Position numbers and translations under genes: made by a program | Notes under the pieces: generated by a model | Told to the model about the DNA's origin: nothing | Seen by the model: only the letters and a program-made list of their open reading frames with translations | Database searches by the model: none | Part shown: positions 7,446-13,836 of the stretch, in pieces | How the letters are laid out: each line of letters begins with the position of its first letter | How positions within the stretch are numbered: the first letter of the stretch is position 1 | Assembly (NCBI GenBank): GCA_036397635.1 | Contig: DASWIP010000037.1 | Location: 1-18,990 of the forward strand | Length of the DNA stretch: 18,990 bases | Direction: 5' to 3' | Source: DASWIP01 sp036397635 | GTDB lineage: Bacteria; Actinomycetota; AC-67

Positions 7446-7685
7446 ATGCCGGTCCAGCGGTTCCGTGACCCCGACGACGCGCGGCGCGCGCTGTGGACCT
7501 CGTCTGATGATCCGGCGCTGGCTCGAAGGATCCGGTCGTTATGGGCGCGCGCGGCTCGTCTCGCGCCACCGAACATCCCCCGCGGGCTTCGTAAGTTCCG
7601 CACCATCGAAGAGGCGGCACGCGAACGGGCGGAGTGGGAGCGCGCGCGGATCGTGGCACTCGCGCGCAAGAACTCGTCGAGATAG
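7446..7685 (+). CDS. Small partner protein of the nucleotidyltransferase module
   Basis: The 79-residue charged protein begins PVQRFRDPDDARRALW and contains PPNIPRGLRKFRTIEEAARE. I know the same pattern (xxRFR...W....DP.L...I..LW......P..PPG..+.RSIEE) as a small family encoded beside nucleotidyltransferase-like genes and presumed to form a toxin-antitoxin-like pair with them. Here the gene is intact but the upstream enzyme is broken, leaving an orphan. GGAGGG lies about 11 bases before the ATG, overlapping the end of the upstream remnant. The biochemical role is not established from sequence. Confidence 0.75.
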   Translation: MPVQRFRDPDDARRALWTSSDDPALARRIRSLWARAARLAPPNIPRGLRKFRTIEEAARERAEWERARIVALARKNSSR

Positions 7686-7704
7686 CGCGCGCGGATCGCG
7701 GTGC

Positions 7705-7995
7705 TCAGGGGCGCGCGCGGATCGCGTGCGCGCCGATGCGGCGCCAGATGATGTGTGGCTCGCCTGCGCGCAGCGGGTCGCCGAACTGAAACGTGGCGCG
7801 GCCGTCGGGCGCCCAGGTCAGCTCGAAGATGGCGCGCGCGCCGCGTACGCCCTTCACGCGCAGGCCCGGCCGGATCGCGCGCGCGCCCAGATCTTCGACG
7901 AGCTTGCGAACGGCGGCCTTGAACGCGTCGCGCTGCTCGGCCGTCAGCGCGTGATAGTCGAGCCAGAACCGCGCCGTCACCTCGAACGTCGGCAC
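7705..7995 (-). CDS. RelE/ParE-fold toxin
   Basis: This 96-residue protein has the size and pattern of the RelE/HigB/ParE superfamily: an N-terminal helix pair (FWLDYHALTAEQRDAFKAAV), a central basic strand region (RPGLRVKGVRGARAIFELTW) and late strands with a basic C-terminus (IIWRRIGAHAI). RelE-like members cut mRNA on the ribosome; ParE-like members poison gyrase. I cannot decide which from sequence. The GTG start follows directly on the TAA of the upstream antitoxin gene. A broken paralogue lies at 6785-6870. Confidence 0.85.
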   Translation of the reverse strand: MPTFEVTARFWLDYHALTAEQRDAFKAAVRKLVEDLGARAIRPGLRVKGVRGARAIFELTWAPDGRATFQFGDPLRAGEPHIIWRRIGAHAIRARP

Positions 7996-8319
7996 TTAGC
8001 GGGAACGACGGCGGCCGCGGGGGGCGCGACGAGGGGACGGTGGATCGTCGAGGGCGGCGAGGAAGGCGTCGGCGGTCTCGTAGACGACGGTGTCCTCGGC
8101 CGTGATCTGGCCTGAGGCGTCGCGTTCGCCGGCCTGCCACTGCTCGGTCCAGAACCACGCCTGCGAGGCGTCGATCACCTTCTGGGGCCTCAACACGATG
8201 GTGCCCTCCTCCGTCAGCTCGACCTCGAGCGGGTCGCCTTCGGAGAGGCGCGCGGACTCGCGCACGTCCGCGGGCAGCGTGAGCTGTCCTTTCGCGCGGA
8301 GCCAGACGACGGTACCCAT
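7996..8319 (-). CDS. AbrB/MazE/SpoVT-type antitoxin
   Basis: Residues 1-50 form a swapped-hairpin AbrB domain: VVWLRAKGQLTLPADVRESA, then a GDPLEVELTEEGTIVLRP segment. The C-terminal half (WFWTEQWQAGERDASGQI, then ETADAFLAALDD) is the likely toxin-neutralising tail, ending in a basic RRAPRGRRRSR. The gene directly precedes the RelE-type toxin with no spacing. Upstream on its strand, two TCGGAA words two bases apart (within 8320-8345) may be part of its operator. It should bind toxin and repress its own promoter. Confidence 0.85.
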   Translation of the reverse strand: MGTVVWLRAKGQLTLPADVRESARLSEGDPLEVELTEEGTIVLRPQKVIDASQAWFWTEQWQAGERDASGQITAEDTVVYETADAFLAALDDPPSPRRAPRGRRRSR

Positions 8320-8405
8320 GTCCTACTTTCCGACATTCCGAGTATCCCACACCGGGACGCGTGGGGTCAAGGGTTCCGCACCCGGGCTGGGGGGGGGCCG
8401 GTCGG

Positions 8406-8468
8406 AGGTGGGTGCCGCTCAGGACGCTAAGGTCAAGGCGTCTTTCGGAAAGCGGGAGGAACGGGAAG
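8406..8468 (-). repeat. Copy B of the ~63-bp inverted repeat
   Basis: This is the inverted partner of 7048-7110. It lies in the divergent intergenic region (8320-8481) between the AbrB-type antitoxin and the RecB-like nuclease, so its position overlaps the control region of both. The nuclease ribosome site GGGAGG (8472-8477) begins just outside it. A run of nine G (8390-8398) lies nearby. Confidence 0.75.
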
Positions 8469-8481
8469 ATCGGGAGGTCCG

Positions 8482-10326
8482 ATGACCACGCGGCACGACG
8501 TTTCGACGGTGCCGCCGCAGGGCGGATATGTCGCCAAGCAATGCCCGGTGCGCGCGCAGAACGATGTGCTGCAGCCCTGCGAGCCACTGCCGACATCCCC
8601 CGTGCTGGAGCGGCGATTCGCGCGCGGCCGAGCGTTCGAGGTGGAGGTTGTGGCGGAGCTGCTCGAGCAGCATGCCGATGCGGTCGCGATACAGGCCGAG
8701 GAACGGTCGCAGCGGGAAGCCGACACCGCGGCTGCGATGGCGCGCGGAGCGGCGTTGATCATCGGCGGCCGCTTGCCGCTCGACGACGCGGCCCGGCGGG
8801 TCGGAGAGCCCGACCTTCTCGTGGCAGCGCCCGGTGGCGGCTATCGGCCCGTGGACGTGAAGCATCACATGGCGCTCGAGCCGAAGGGCGCGCTACCCGG
8901 GCTGGTGTCCGAGCTCGCGCAACCGGCCTTCGAGGCGGCCGCGCGCGAGGCGGCCGCGCGCGAGGACGCCGCCGCGGCGCGCAAGAACAAAGGCGATCTG
9001 CTGCAGCTCGCGCACTATCAACGGATGCTCGAGACGGCTGGGATGGCCGCAACGGAAGGCCGGATGGGCGGGATCATCGGCGTCGAACGGCGTGTCGTCT
9101 GGTACGACCTCGATGCGCCCATCTGGCGCACGCCGTCATCTTCGGGCAAGACGAAGCTGCGCTCGACGATGCAGATCTACGATTTCGAGTTCGACTTCCG
9201 ACTCGACATCAAGGCCGTCGCCGCGCAGCACATGGCCGAGCAGTCGCGCGAGCTGCTCGTCGTGCCCATACGGATCGGCGAATGCGACGAGTGTCCGTGG
9301 TGGGATCATTGCCGCGAGCAGCTCGAAGCCGGCAGCGGTGACGTGAGCCTCATCTCCCGTGTCGGCTGGCGGGAATGGAGCATCCACCGCGCGCGCGACA
9401 TCGCCGATCGAGCAGCGCTCGCCTCGCTCGACCATGCGACCGCCGCGCTGATCGCCGACGGCGTGGATGTCGCCTCCGCGCAGGAGCAAGCGCGCGCGCT
9501 GCCGGCCGACACGCCCATCGGCTCCATCCCGATCGTGGCACGACGCCCCAAGCAGCGCGCCGCGCTGGAGGCCGCGGGGATCGCGACGGCCGGCCATCTC
9601 GTCGCGCTCGATCAGCGGACGGCGGGCTACTCGGATGCGGGACTGTCGGCCTTGCCCGAACAGATCGATCGCGCGCGAGCAGCGCTCGGCCCTTCGCCGG
9701 TGTACCGGCGCCGCGGCGTGACCGATGTGAGCGTGCCGCGCGCCGACGTCGAGATCGACGTGGACATGGAGAACATCGAAGACGGCGTCTACCTGTGGGG
9801 CGCGCTGCTCGCCGACGGAGCGGCGTCGGAGTACATGCCGTTCGTGACCTGGGAGCCGATGACGCTGGAGGCCGAGACAGCGGTGTTCACGTCGTTCTGG
9901 CGATGGTTCACCGGGGCGCGCGCGGCGGCGCTGGCGTCGGGGAGGAGCTTCCGGGCCTACTGCTACAACGCGTCGGCTGAGAACCAACATCTGCTGCGGC
10001 TCGGGCGCGCGGCCGGCGTGATCGATGACGTCGAAGCATTCATCGCCTCCGACGAGTGGGTGGACCTGTTACGCGTCTTCGACGAGCAGCTCATCACCGG
10101 CACCGGCAGCGGTCTCAAGGTCGTGGCGCCGCTCGCGGGCTTCACATGGCAGGTCGAGGATCCCGGCGGCGGCGAGGCGATGCTCCGCTACGACGAGGCC
10201 GTCGGGGAGGATGGCGAGGCCGCGCGCGCGTGGCTGCTCGCTTATAACCGCGGCGATGTGGAGGCCACGCGCGCGCTGCGCGAGTGGATGGCGCGCGCGG
10301 CCGTTCCTTCGATCATCGACCTCTGA
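8482..10326 (+). CDS. TM0106-family RecB-like nuclease fused to an RNase H-like domain
   Basis: The 614-residue protein has two parts. Residues 1-290 form a RecB/Cas4-like PD-(D/E)xK nuclease with D111 (GEPDLLV) and D125-V-K127 (VDVKHH). Cysteines C21, C268, C271 and C277 are arranged as in the 4Fe-4S cluster of Cas4/AddB nucleases. Residues about 420-605 resemble the YprB-type RNase H-fold exonuclease domain: D426/D428/E430 near VEIDVDMENIEDG, the YCYNASAENQ segment and D592 (YNRGDVEATRAL). Start ATG 8482 with GGGAGG four bases upstream. Known members are 'TM0106 family RecB-like putative nucleases' of unproven biology. Inferred role: DNA processing, repair or defence. It stands alone as a transcript, convergent with the ATPase. 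The insert AAREAAAREDAAAARK (about 155-172) is low-complexity. Confidence 0.9.
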   Translation: MTTRHDVSTVPPQGGYVAKQCPVRAQNDVLQPCEPLPTSPVLERRFARGRAFEVEVVAELLEQHADAVAIQAEERSQREADTAAAMARGAALIIGGRLPLDDAARRVGEPDLLVAAPGGGYRPVDVKHHMALEPKGALPGLVSELAQPAFEAAAREAAAREDAAAARKNKGDLLQLAHYQRMLETAGMAATEGRMGGIIGVERRVVWYDLDAPIWRTPSSSGKTKLRSTMQIYDFEFDFRLDIKAVAAQHMAEQSRELLVVPIRIGECDECPWWDHCREQLEAGSGDVSLISRVGWREWSIHRARDIADRAALASLDHATAALIADGVDVASAQEQARALPADTPIGSIPIVARRPKQRAALEAAGIATAGHLVALDQRTAGYSDAGLSALPEQIDRARAALGPSPVYRRRGVTDVSVPRADVEIDVDMENIEDGVYLWGALLADGAASEYMPFVTWEPMTLEAETAVFTSFWRWFTGARAAALASGRSFRAYCYNASAENQHLLRLGRAAGVIDDVEAFIASDEWVDLLRVFDEQLITGTGSGLKVVAPLAGFTWQVEDPGGGEAMLRYDEAVGEDGEAARAWLLAYNRGDVEATRALREWMARAAVPSIIDL

Positions 10327-10327
10327 A

Positions 10328-10347
10328 CCGCGCGCGCTCACGCGCGG
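10328..10347. terminator. Hairpin between convergent genes
   Basis: CCGCGCG, a six-base loop and CGCGCGG form a perfect GC-only stem between the nuclease stop (10324-10326) and the ATPase stop (10358-10360). It lacks a T-tract but could serve both strands, as GC-rich genomes often do. Confidence 0.45.
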
Positions 10348-10357
10348 CGCGGCGCTA

Positions 10358-11548
10358 TCAGGGGGCGAACCACTGCTCGATGGGTTCGGTGAGGAACCGC
10401 TCGAGCGGGATCCCGTCGGCGCCAACGAGCAGGTGCCGCGCGCGCCCGAACGCGGCTTCGAACGCTTCGGTCCCGCGGCGCGAGGCGCGCGCGCGTCCGC
10501 TCTTGACCTCGACCGTGGTGATCCTGCGCCCGGTGCGCACCACGAAGTCCACCTCGTGATCGCCGTCACGCCAATAGTGCAGATCGCACCACCCCGCCGC
10601 CGCGGCGTTCGCGAGATGTGCGCCTACCGCCGACTCGACCAGGCGTCCCCACGTCTCGCCGTCTGCGTGCGCCTCGTCGAACGAGAGGCCGAGCTGGACG
10701 CTCATCAACGCGTTGTTGAGCACCTGCAGCTTCGGACTGGAAGCGCGCCGGCGAACGGCTCTGCTCGCGAACTTCTGCAACCCGGTGAGCAAGCCTGCTC
10801 CGCTGAGCAATTCGAGGTAGTGCGCGAGCGTCGTCGTGTTCCCCGCCTCGGTGAGCTGTCCGAGCATCTTGGTATACGACAGCTCCTGGCCCGAGTATCG
10901 GCAGCCCAGCTCGAACAAGCGACGCAGCAACGCGGGCTTGTCCACGCGTGTCATGAGCAGAACGTCCCGCGAGATCGTCGTCTCGACCAGCGAGTCGAGG
11001 ATGTACCGACGCCACCGGTCGGGTTCGCCGATCAGGGGGGCGGCGCCCGGATACCCGCCGTGGAAGACGTACTGCTCGATCGTCAGGCCGAACGCGTCAC
11101 GCATCTCGCCGAACGTCCAGTGGGGGAGGTGGATGATCTCGAAGCGTCCGGCGAGGCTCTCGGTCAGGCCTTGTTGCACGAGCAGTGGTGCGGAGCCGAG
11201 CAGCACGACCTTCAGCGGGCGGCTCGCTCGCGTGTCCTCGTCCCACAGTCGCTTCACCAACTCCGACCAGCCGGGCACCTTCTGGATCTCATCGAGCACC
11301 AGGATCGCCGGAGCGTCGAGCCGCGCGAGTTCCCACTGCTGGGCGATCCAGTCCCCGCCGCGCAGGGTGGGCTCGTCGGCGCTGGCGTCGCGCACCGGCA
11401 ACCCGATCGTCTGAACGACCTGCTGGACCATCGTCGTCTTGCCGACCTGGCGCGCGCCGGCCACGACCTGGATGAAGCGCCGCGGCTCGGCGAGCCTGCG
11501 GGCGAGTGCATCGGCCTGAGGGCGCCGGAACGCCGGCCATTTACTCAT
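10358..11548 (-). CDS. AAA-family ATPase with C-terminal DUF4143 domain
   Basis: The 396-residue protein matches the usual length. The AAA_14-type ATPase domain has Walker A GARQVGKT (31-38) and Walker B ILVLDE (82-87), followed by KVVLLGSAPLLV (sensor-like). The middle contains FHGGYPGAAPL and a winged-helix-like region (GQELSYTKMLGQLTEAGNTT, which pairs with LAHYLELLSGAGLL). The DUF4143 end carries HEVDFVVRTGRRITTVEVKS, whose E/D...ExK arrangement recalls PD-(D/E)xK nucleases. The family is common and highly mobile, and its function is unknown. The start is ATG 11548, only 11 bases from the -10 box, so the message is probably leaderless. It is convergent with the nuclease, and I see no partner gene. 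Confidence 0.93.
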   Translation of the reverse strand: MSKWPAFRRPQADALARRLAEPRRFIQVVAGARQVGKTTMVQQVVQTIGLPVRDASADEPTLRGGDWIAQQWELARLDAPAILVLDEIQKVPGWSELVKRLWDEDTRASRPLKVVLLGSAPLLVQQGLTESLAGRFEIIHLPHWTFGEMRDAFGLTIEQYVFHGGYPGAAPLIGEPDRWRRYILDSLVETTISRDVLLMTRVDKPALLRRLFELGCRYSGQELSYTKMLGQLTEAGNTTTLAHYLELLSGAGLLTGLQKFASRAVRRRASSPKLQVLNNALMSVQLGLSFDEAHADGETWGRLVESAVGAHLANAAAAGWCDLHYWRDGDHEVDFVVRTGRRITTVEVKSGRARASRRGTEAFEAAFGRARHLLVGADGIPLERFLTEPIEQWFAP

Positions 11549-11552
11549 GACG

Positions 11553-11587
11553 CTGAGTAATTTTACTCAGGACACTGAGTATTTCAA
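11553..11587 (-). promoter_or_regulatory. Palindromic promoter/operator of the DUF4143 ATPase
   Basis: A perfect palindrome CTGAGTAA-TT-TTACTCAG (11553-11570) overlaps TAAAAT (-10, minus strand, 11560-11565). TTGAAA (-35) sits at 11582-11587, 16 bases upstream. A third half site CTGAGTA lies at 11575-11581 and a fourth, TTACTCA, at 11541-11547, which runs into the start codon. Four half sites across promoter and start suggest tight cooperative repression. The regulator is not identified. Confidence 0.7.
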
Positions 11588-11622
11588 CCCCCGGGCCCCG
11601 TTACCCCCGAGGTCTGAGGCGA

Positions 11623-11744
11623 TGGATGCGGACGTGACCGACTATCTCGTCGCCGCAGCGGCCGAGCAGCTCGGCGCGCGCGCGTGCACGACGAACCTGA
11701 GGCATTTCCCGATGTTCCCCGACCTCGAGGCGCCGTACGAATGA
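11623..11744 (+). pseudogene. C-terminal stub of a VapC-type PIN toxin
   Basis: The plus strand encodes TDYLVAAAAEQLGARACTTN, then LRHFPMFPDLEAPYE and TGA. The pattern D-x(2)-A-x-A-x(3)-G-A-x(3)-T-x-N-x-R-H-F-P-M is the last third of a VapC (PIN) protein of the 'NxRHFPMF' subgroup. The N-terminal two catalytic acidic residues are missing. The frame can be extended upstream to an ATG at 11547 only by reading through the ATPase promoter, which is not coding-like. The 5' limit is approximate. Confidence 0.75.
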
Positions 11745-11766
11745 CGCGCGTTGAATAGGACGCTCC

Positions 11767-12666
11767 TCAACTGGCGCTTCGGAACTCTTCGTATCTCTCC
11801 GTGAGGAAGTCACGATCGGGTCGCCATTCCAGCTTGTGAGGCACGATGATCTCAGACCCCTGAAACCCTTGCAGCCCATGGATAAGCATCGGACCGTCCT
11901 CATCCGCGAGAACGTCCGCGCGGATCTCAACCACCAGATCGGGACGGATGCCGAGCATGTTCCTGTCGAAAGCGGCGTGGTGCAGTTTGCACATCGAGAG
12001 TCCATTCGACACGAGCGGCAAGCCTCGTTCGCGAACATCTTGGACGATGTGTGCCGCATCGAGCAGCTCTCGGCGCCGCAACCGGCAAATCGTGCACGCT
12101 TCCCGATACGCAACAAGCACACGCTGACGGAACCGAGCCTGATGCAGGCGAGTCTTCGTCAAGCGATGAGCGTATCCCCGCGGAAGCTCCGCAAGAACGT
12201 CTCCGCTCTCGCCGCGCGCGACGGCGTCCACCGTGAATGTCAGCGTGGTTGGGTTATCGCCGGTCACGTAAACGGGCCAGCTCGGCGTGTACCACCCTGG
12301 GGCGACTCCTTGGAAATGCACCATCGGCACGTTGGCTTCCAGGGCACGTCGAACAGCTACGTTGTCCCACTTGTTCGGATCAGTGCCGCGGTACTTATAG
12401 AGGAGGGTGTCGCCTATCCATTCATCTTCGTAGGGCCTGTCGCGGCCGGATCGCTCGGCTGCGGTCATGATGCTGATCGGGAAGGCGAGTGCGGCAGGCT
12501 TAAAGATCCCGGTCTGGCCGATCAATGGGAGCCTAAGGCCTTCGAACTGGAGTCCGACCTGCAGCTCTCGGTATGGGAGGTCGTCACCGAGGCGCGTCGT
12601 GAGACGCTCCAAGAAGGCGAACGCGGCTATCCGCGCGCGCGCGTCGAACTCGGGATCCCTCGCCAT
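11767..12666 (-). CDS. HNH endonuclease with an unassigned N-terminal domain
   Basis: The 299-residue protein carries a C-terminal HNH_2-like nuclease. Zinc-type cysteines are C191 and C194 (CTIC), with C226 and H229 (CKLHH). The catalytic set is H206 (LLDAAHIVQD), N221 (SNGLSM) and H230. Residues about 30-165 form a separate domain with LIGQTGIFKPAALAFPISIM, IGDTLLYKYRGTDPNKWDN and PGWYTPSWPVYVTGDN; I do not recognise it. By analogy with other HNH restriction proteins it could recognise DNA, possibly modified bases, but that is inference. ATG 12666 lies 16 bases from the inverted repeat at 12682-12705, shared with the divergent operon. No methyltransferase gene is present in the window. Confidence 0.85.
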   Translation of the reverse strand: MARDPEFDARARIAAFAFLERLTTRLGDDLPYRELQVGLQFEGLRLPLIGQTGIFKPAALAFPISIMTAAERSGRDRPYEDEWIGDTLLYKYRGTDPNKWDNVAVRRALEANVPMVHFQGVAPGWYTPSWPVYVTGDNPTTLTFTVDAVARGESGDVLAELPRGYAHRLTKTRLHQARFRQRVLVAYREACTICRLRRRELLDAAHIVQDVRERGLPLVSNGLSMCKLHHAAFDRNMLGIRPDLVVEIRADVLADEDGPMLIHGLQGFQGSEIIVPHKLEWRPDRDFLTERYEEFRSAS

Positions 12667-12681
12667 AGTCGAAGACCGCTG

Positions 12682-12705
12682 TTAGGTTGACACAGGTGAG
12701 CCTAA
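12682..12705. promoter_or_regulatory. Inverted repeat between divergent genes
   Basis: TTAGGTT and AGCCTAA (6 of 7 paired) flank a ten-base spacer, and a perfect TTGACA (-35-like, plus strand) starts at 12687 within it. No convincing -10 box follows at 16-18 bases. It may be the operator for the HNH gene, the DUF2442 gene or both. Confidence 0.35.
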
Positions 12706-12736
12706 TGGCGCCAGGGGGAGAGGTGGTGAGCGCCCA

Positions 12737-12784
12737 ATGAAGGTCACGCTGTACGGAGCGACCACTGAGGGAACGCTGGGATGA
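12737..12784 (+). CDS. Possible 15-codon leader or gene remnant
   Basis: ATG at 12737 opens MKVTLYGATTEGTLG, and its TGA overlaps the next gene's ATG (ATGA, 12781-12784). GAGGTGG lies about ten bases upstream. DUF2442 genes often follow a DUF4160 gene with such an overlap, so this may be a coupling leader or the relic of a lost upstream partner. Support is limited to the overlap and ribosome-site pattern. Confidence 0.3.
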   Translation: MKVTLYGATTEGTLG

Positions 12785-13491
12785 GTTCTTCGGAACACGA
12801 GCATGGACCAGGCAAGGCGCGCAGCGCCTCGGTCGTAGGCGACGCGCTCGTCGTGGAACTGGCGGATGGCCGAACGGTGACCGTACCCCTCGAGTGGTAC
12901 CCGCGACTGGCTCACGGAGCCGGGGACGAACGCGCAGACCTGAGAGTGATCGGCAACGGGGTCGGCATCAATTGGCGGCGCCTCGATGAGAACATCAGCG
13001 TTGAGGATCTGCTGGCCGGCCGCCCCTCCCAGGAGTCTGAACACTCGCTGCTCGGATGGCTTCGGCGTCGAGCGCGTTCGCAGAGAGCCCCCCGATCATC
13101 GCGCGCCATAACGACAGGTTCGAGTCGCGAGTGGGCGCCCCACCAGCGGAATCACAGTCGTGTCATTCGTCTGCCGAGGCTGTCATACCCACCCTCTACT
13201 GTGGCGCGCGTCATGAGCCAGCGGTGGAAGATCTGCGATCACGCCAAGCAGCGTCTCGATGAGATGGGGTTATCCCGGCGCGATGTGCTGACGGCGTTGA
13301 AGCAACGCGAGGTCGAGTACCCCGGATCCCTCCGCCACCCCGAGGGCCGGCGCGTCGCGTGCTGGGACCGCCTCGCGGTGGTGTTCAACCCGGCAACCAG
13401 AACCGTGATCACCGTGCTGTGGCGCGGCATCGAGTTCGTGCGGCCCTCGGTGTCGCGCGCACGCGCGCACTGCCGGATCTCGGCGCGCTAG
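12781..13491 (+). CDS. DUF2442 domain fused to a DUF4258-like domain
   Basis: The 236 residues have two recognisable parts. Residues 15-95 are DUF2442-like (GDALVVELADGRTVTVPLEW, then GVGINWRRLDENISVEDLL and GWLRRR), where stand-alone proteins normally end. Residues 145-225 are DUF4258-like (CDHAKQRLDEMGLSRRDVLT, then DRLAVVFNPATRTVITVLWR), a RelE/BrnT-reminiscent fold. The joining segment (about 96-144) is Arg/Ser-rich and does not look like a folded domain. An internal ATG at 13213 could start the second part alone, but no good ribosome site precedes it. DUF2442 is usually treated as antitoxin-like and DUF4258 as toxin-like, so this may be a natural fusion or a lost stop codon. Confidence 0.72.
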   Translation: MSSSEHEHGPGKARSASVVGDALVVELADGRTVTVPLEWYPRLAHGAGDERADLRVIGNGVGINWRRLDENISVEDLLAGRPSQESEHSLLGWLRRRARSQRAPRSSRAITTGSSREWAPHQRNHSRVIRLPRLSYPPSTVARVMSQRWKICDHAKQRLDEMGLSRRDVLTALKQREVEYPGSLRHPEGRRVACWDRLAVVFNPATRTVITVLWRGIEFVRPSVSRARAHCRISAR

Positions 13492-13509
13492 ATCGAGCAT
13501 GGAGACGCG

Positions 13510-13821
13510 ATGAGCCCCGACAGTAGGAACACATGGCGATGGACTGCCCACGTGAGGATCTTCGTCTCGGCCAGGAGCGCCGAGGAACAGGCCCCGGACG
13601 TCGTGCGGTTCATCGGTGAGCTCGCCGACAACACCCATGGCGTGAGGCTCGCTTCAGGTCAAGGGATAGCGACGAGCTTCGATGTCGACGGCGACACGCG
13701 GCTCCACGCGTGCTCCCAGGCGGTCGGATTCGTGCTGAGCGTTGCAGAACGTGCCGGGATCGCGGCAGATCACCTGAGCATCACGGTCGAGCACGTGAAC
13801 CTCGCCGATCCGCCGCAGTGA
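13510..13821 (+). CDS. Hypothetical protein
   Basis: The 103-residue protein is not recognised. It begins with a short polar stretch and then alternates strands and helices (VRIFVSARSAEEQAPDVVRF, GIATSFDVDGDTRLHACSQA, HLSITVEHVNLAD), compatible with a small alpha/beta fold. There is no signal peptide or membrane segment. GGAGA precedes the ATG by five bases. It starts 18 bases after the DUF2442-DUF4258 gene and ends 15 bases before the next gene, so it is probably co-transcribed with both. Confidence 0.65.
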   Translation: MSPDSRNTWRWTAHVRIFVSARSAEEQAPDVVRFIGELADNTHGVRLASGQGIATSFDVDGDTRLHACSQAVGFVLSVAERAGIAADHLSITVEHVNLADPPQ

Positions 13822-13836
13822 TAACAAGGAGGTTCC

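Noticed and set aside
8390..8398. G run near repeat B (and the C run near 4450) as regulatory tracts
   Set aside because: Short homopolymers are common in DNA this GC-rich and may also be sequencing error; nothing ties them to a function.
7241..8596. 451-codon minus-strand open frame
   Set aside because: It overlaps the AbrB/RelE-type pair out of frame and crosses into the nuclease gene. It has no family pattern, only high-GC read-through.
7550..10300. Abundant alternating CG tracts as Z-DNA or phase-variation signals
   Set aside because: They occur throughout coding and non-coding DNA here and follow from Ala/Arg-rich coding and high GC.
11836..12690. 284-codon plus-strand open frame
   Set aside because: It is antisense to the HNH gene, whose HNH and cysteine motifs are on the minus strand.
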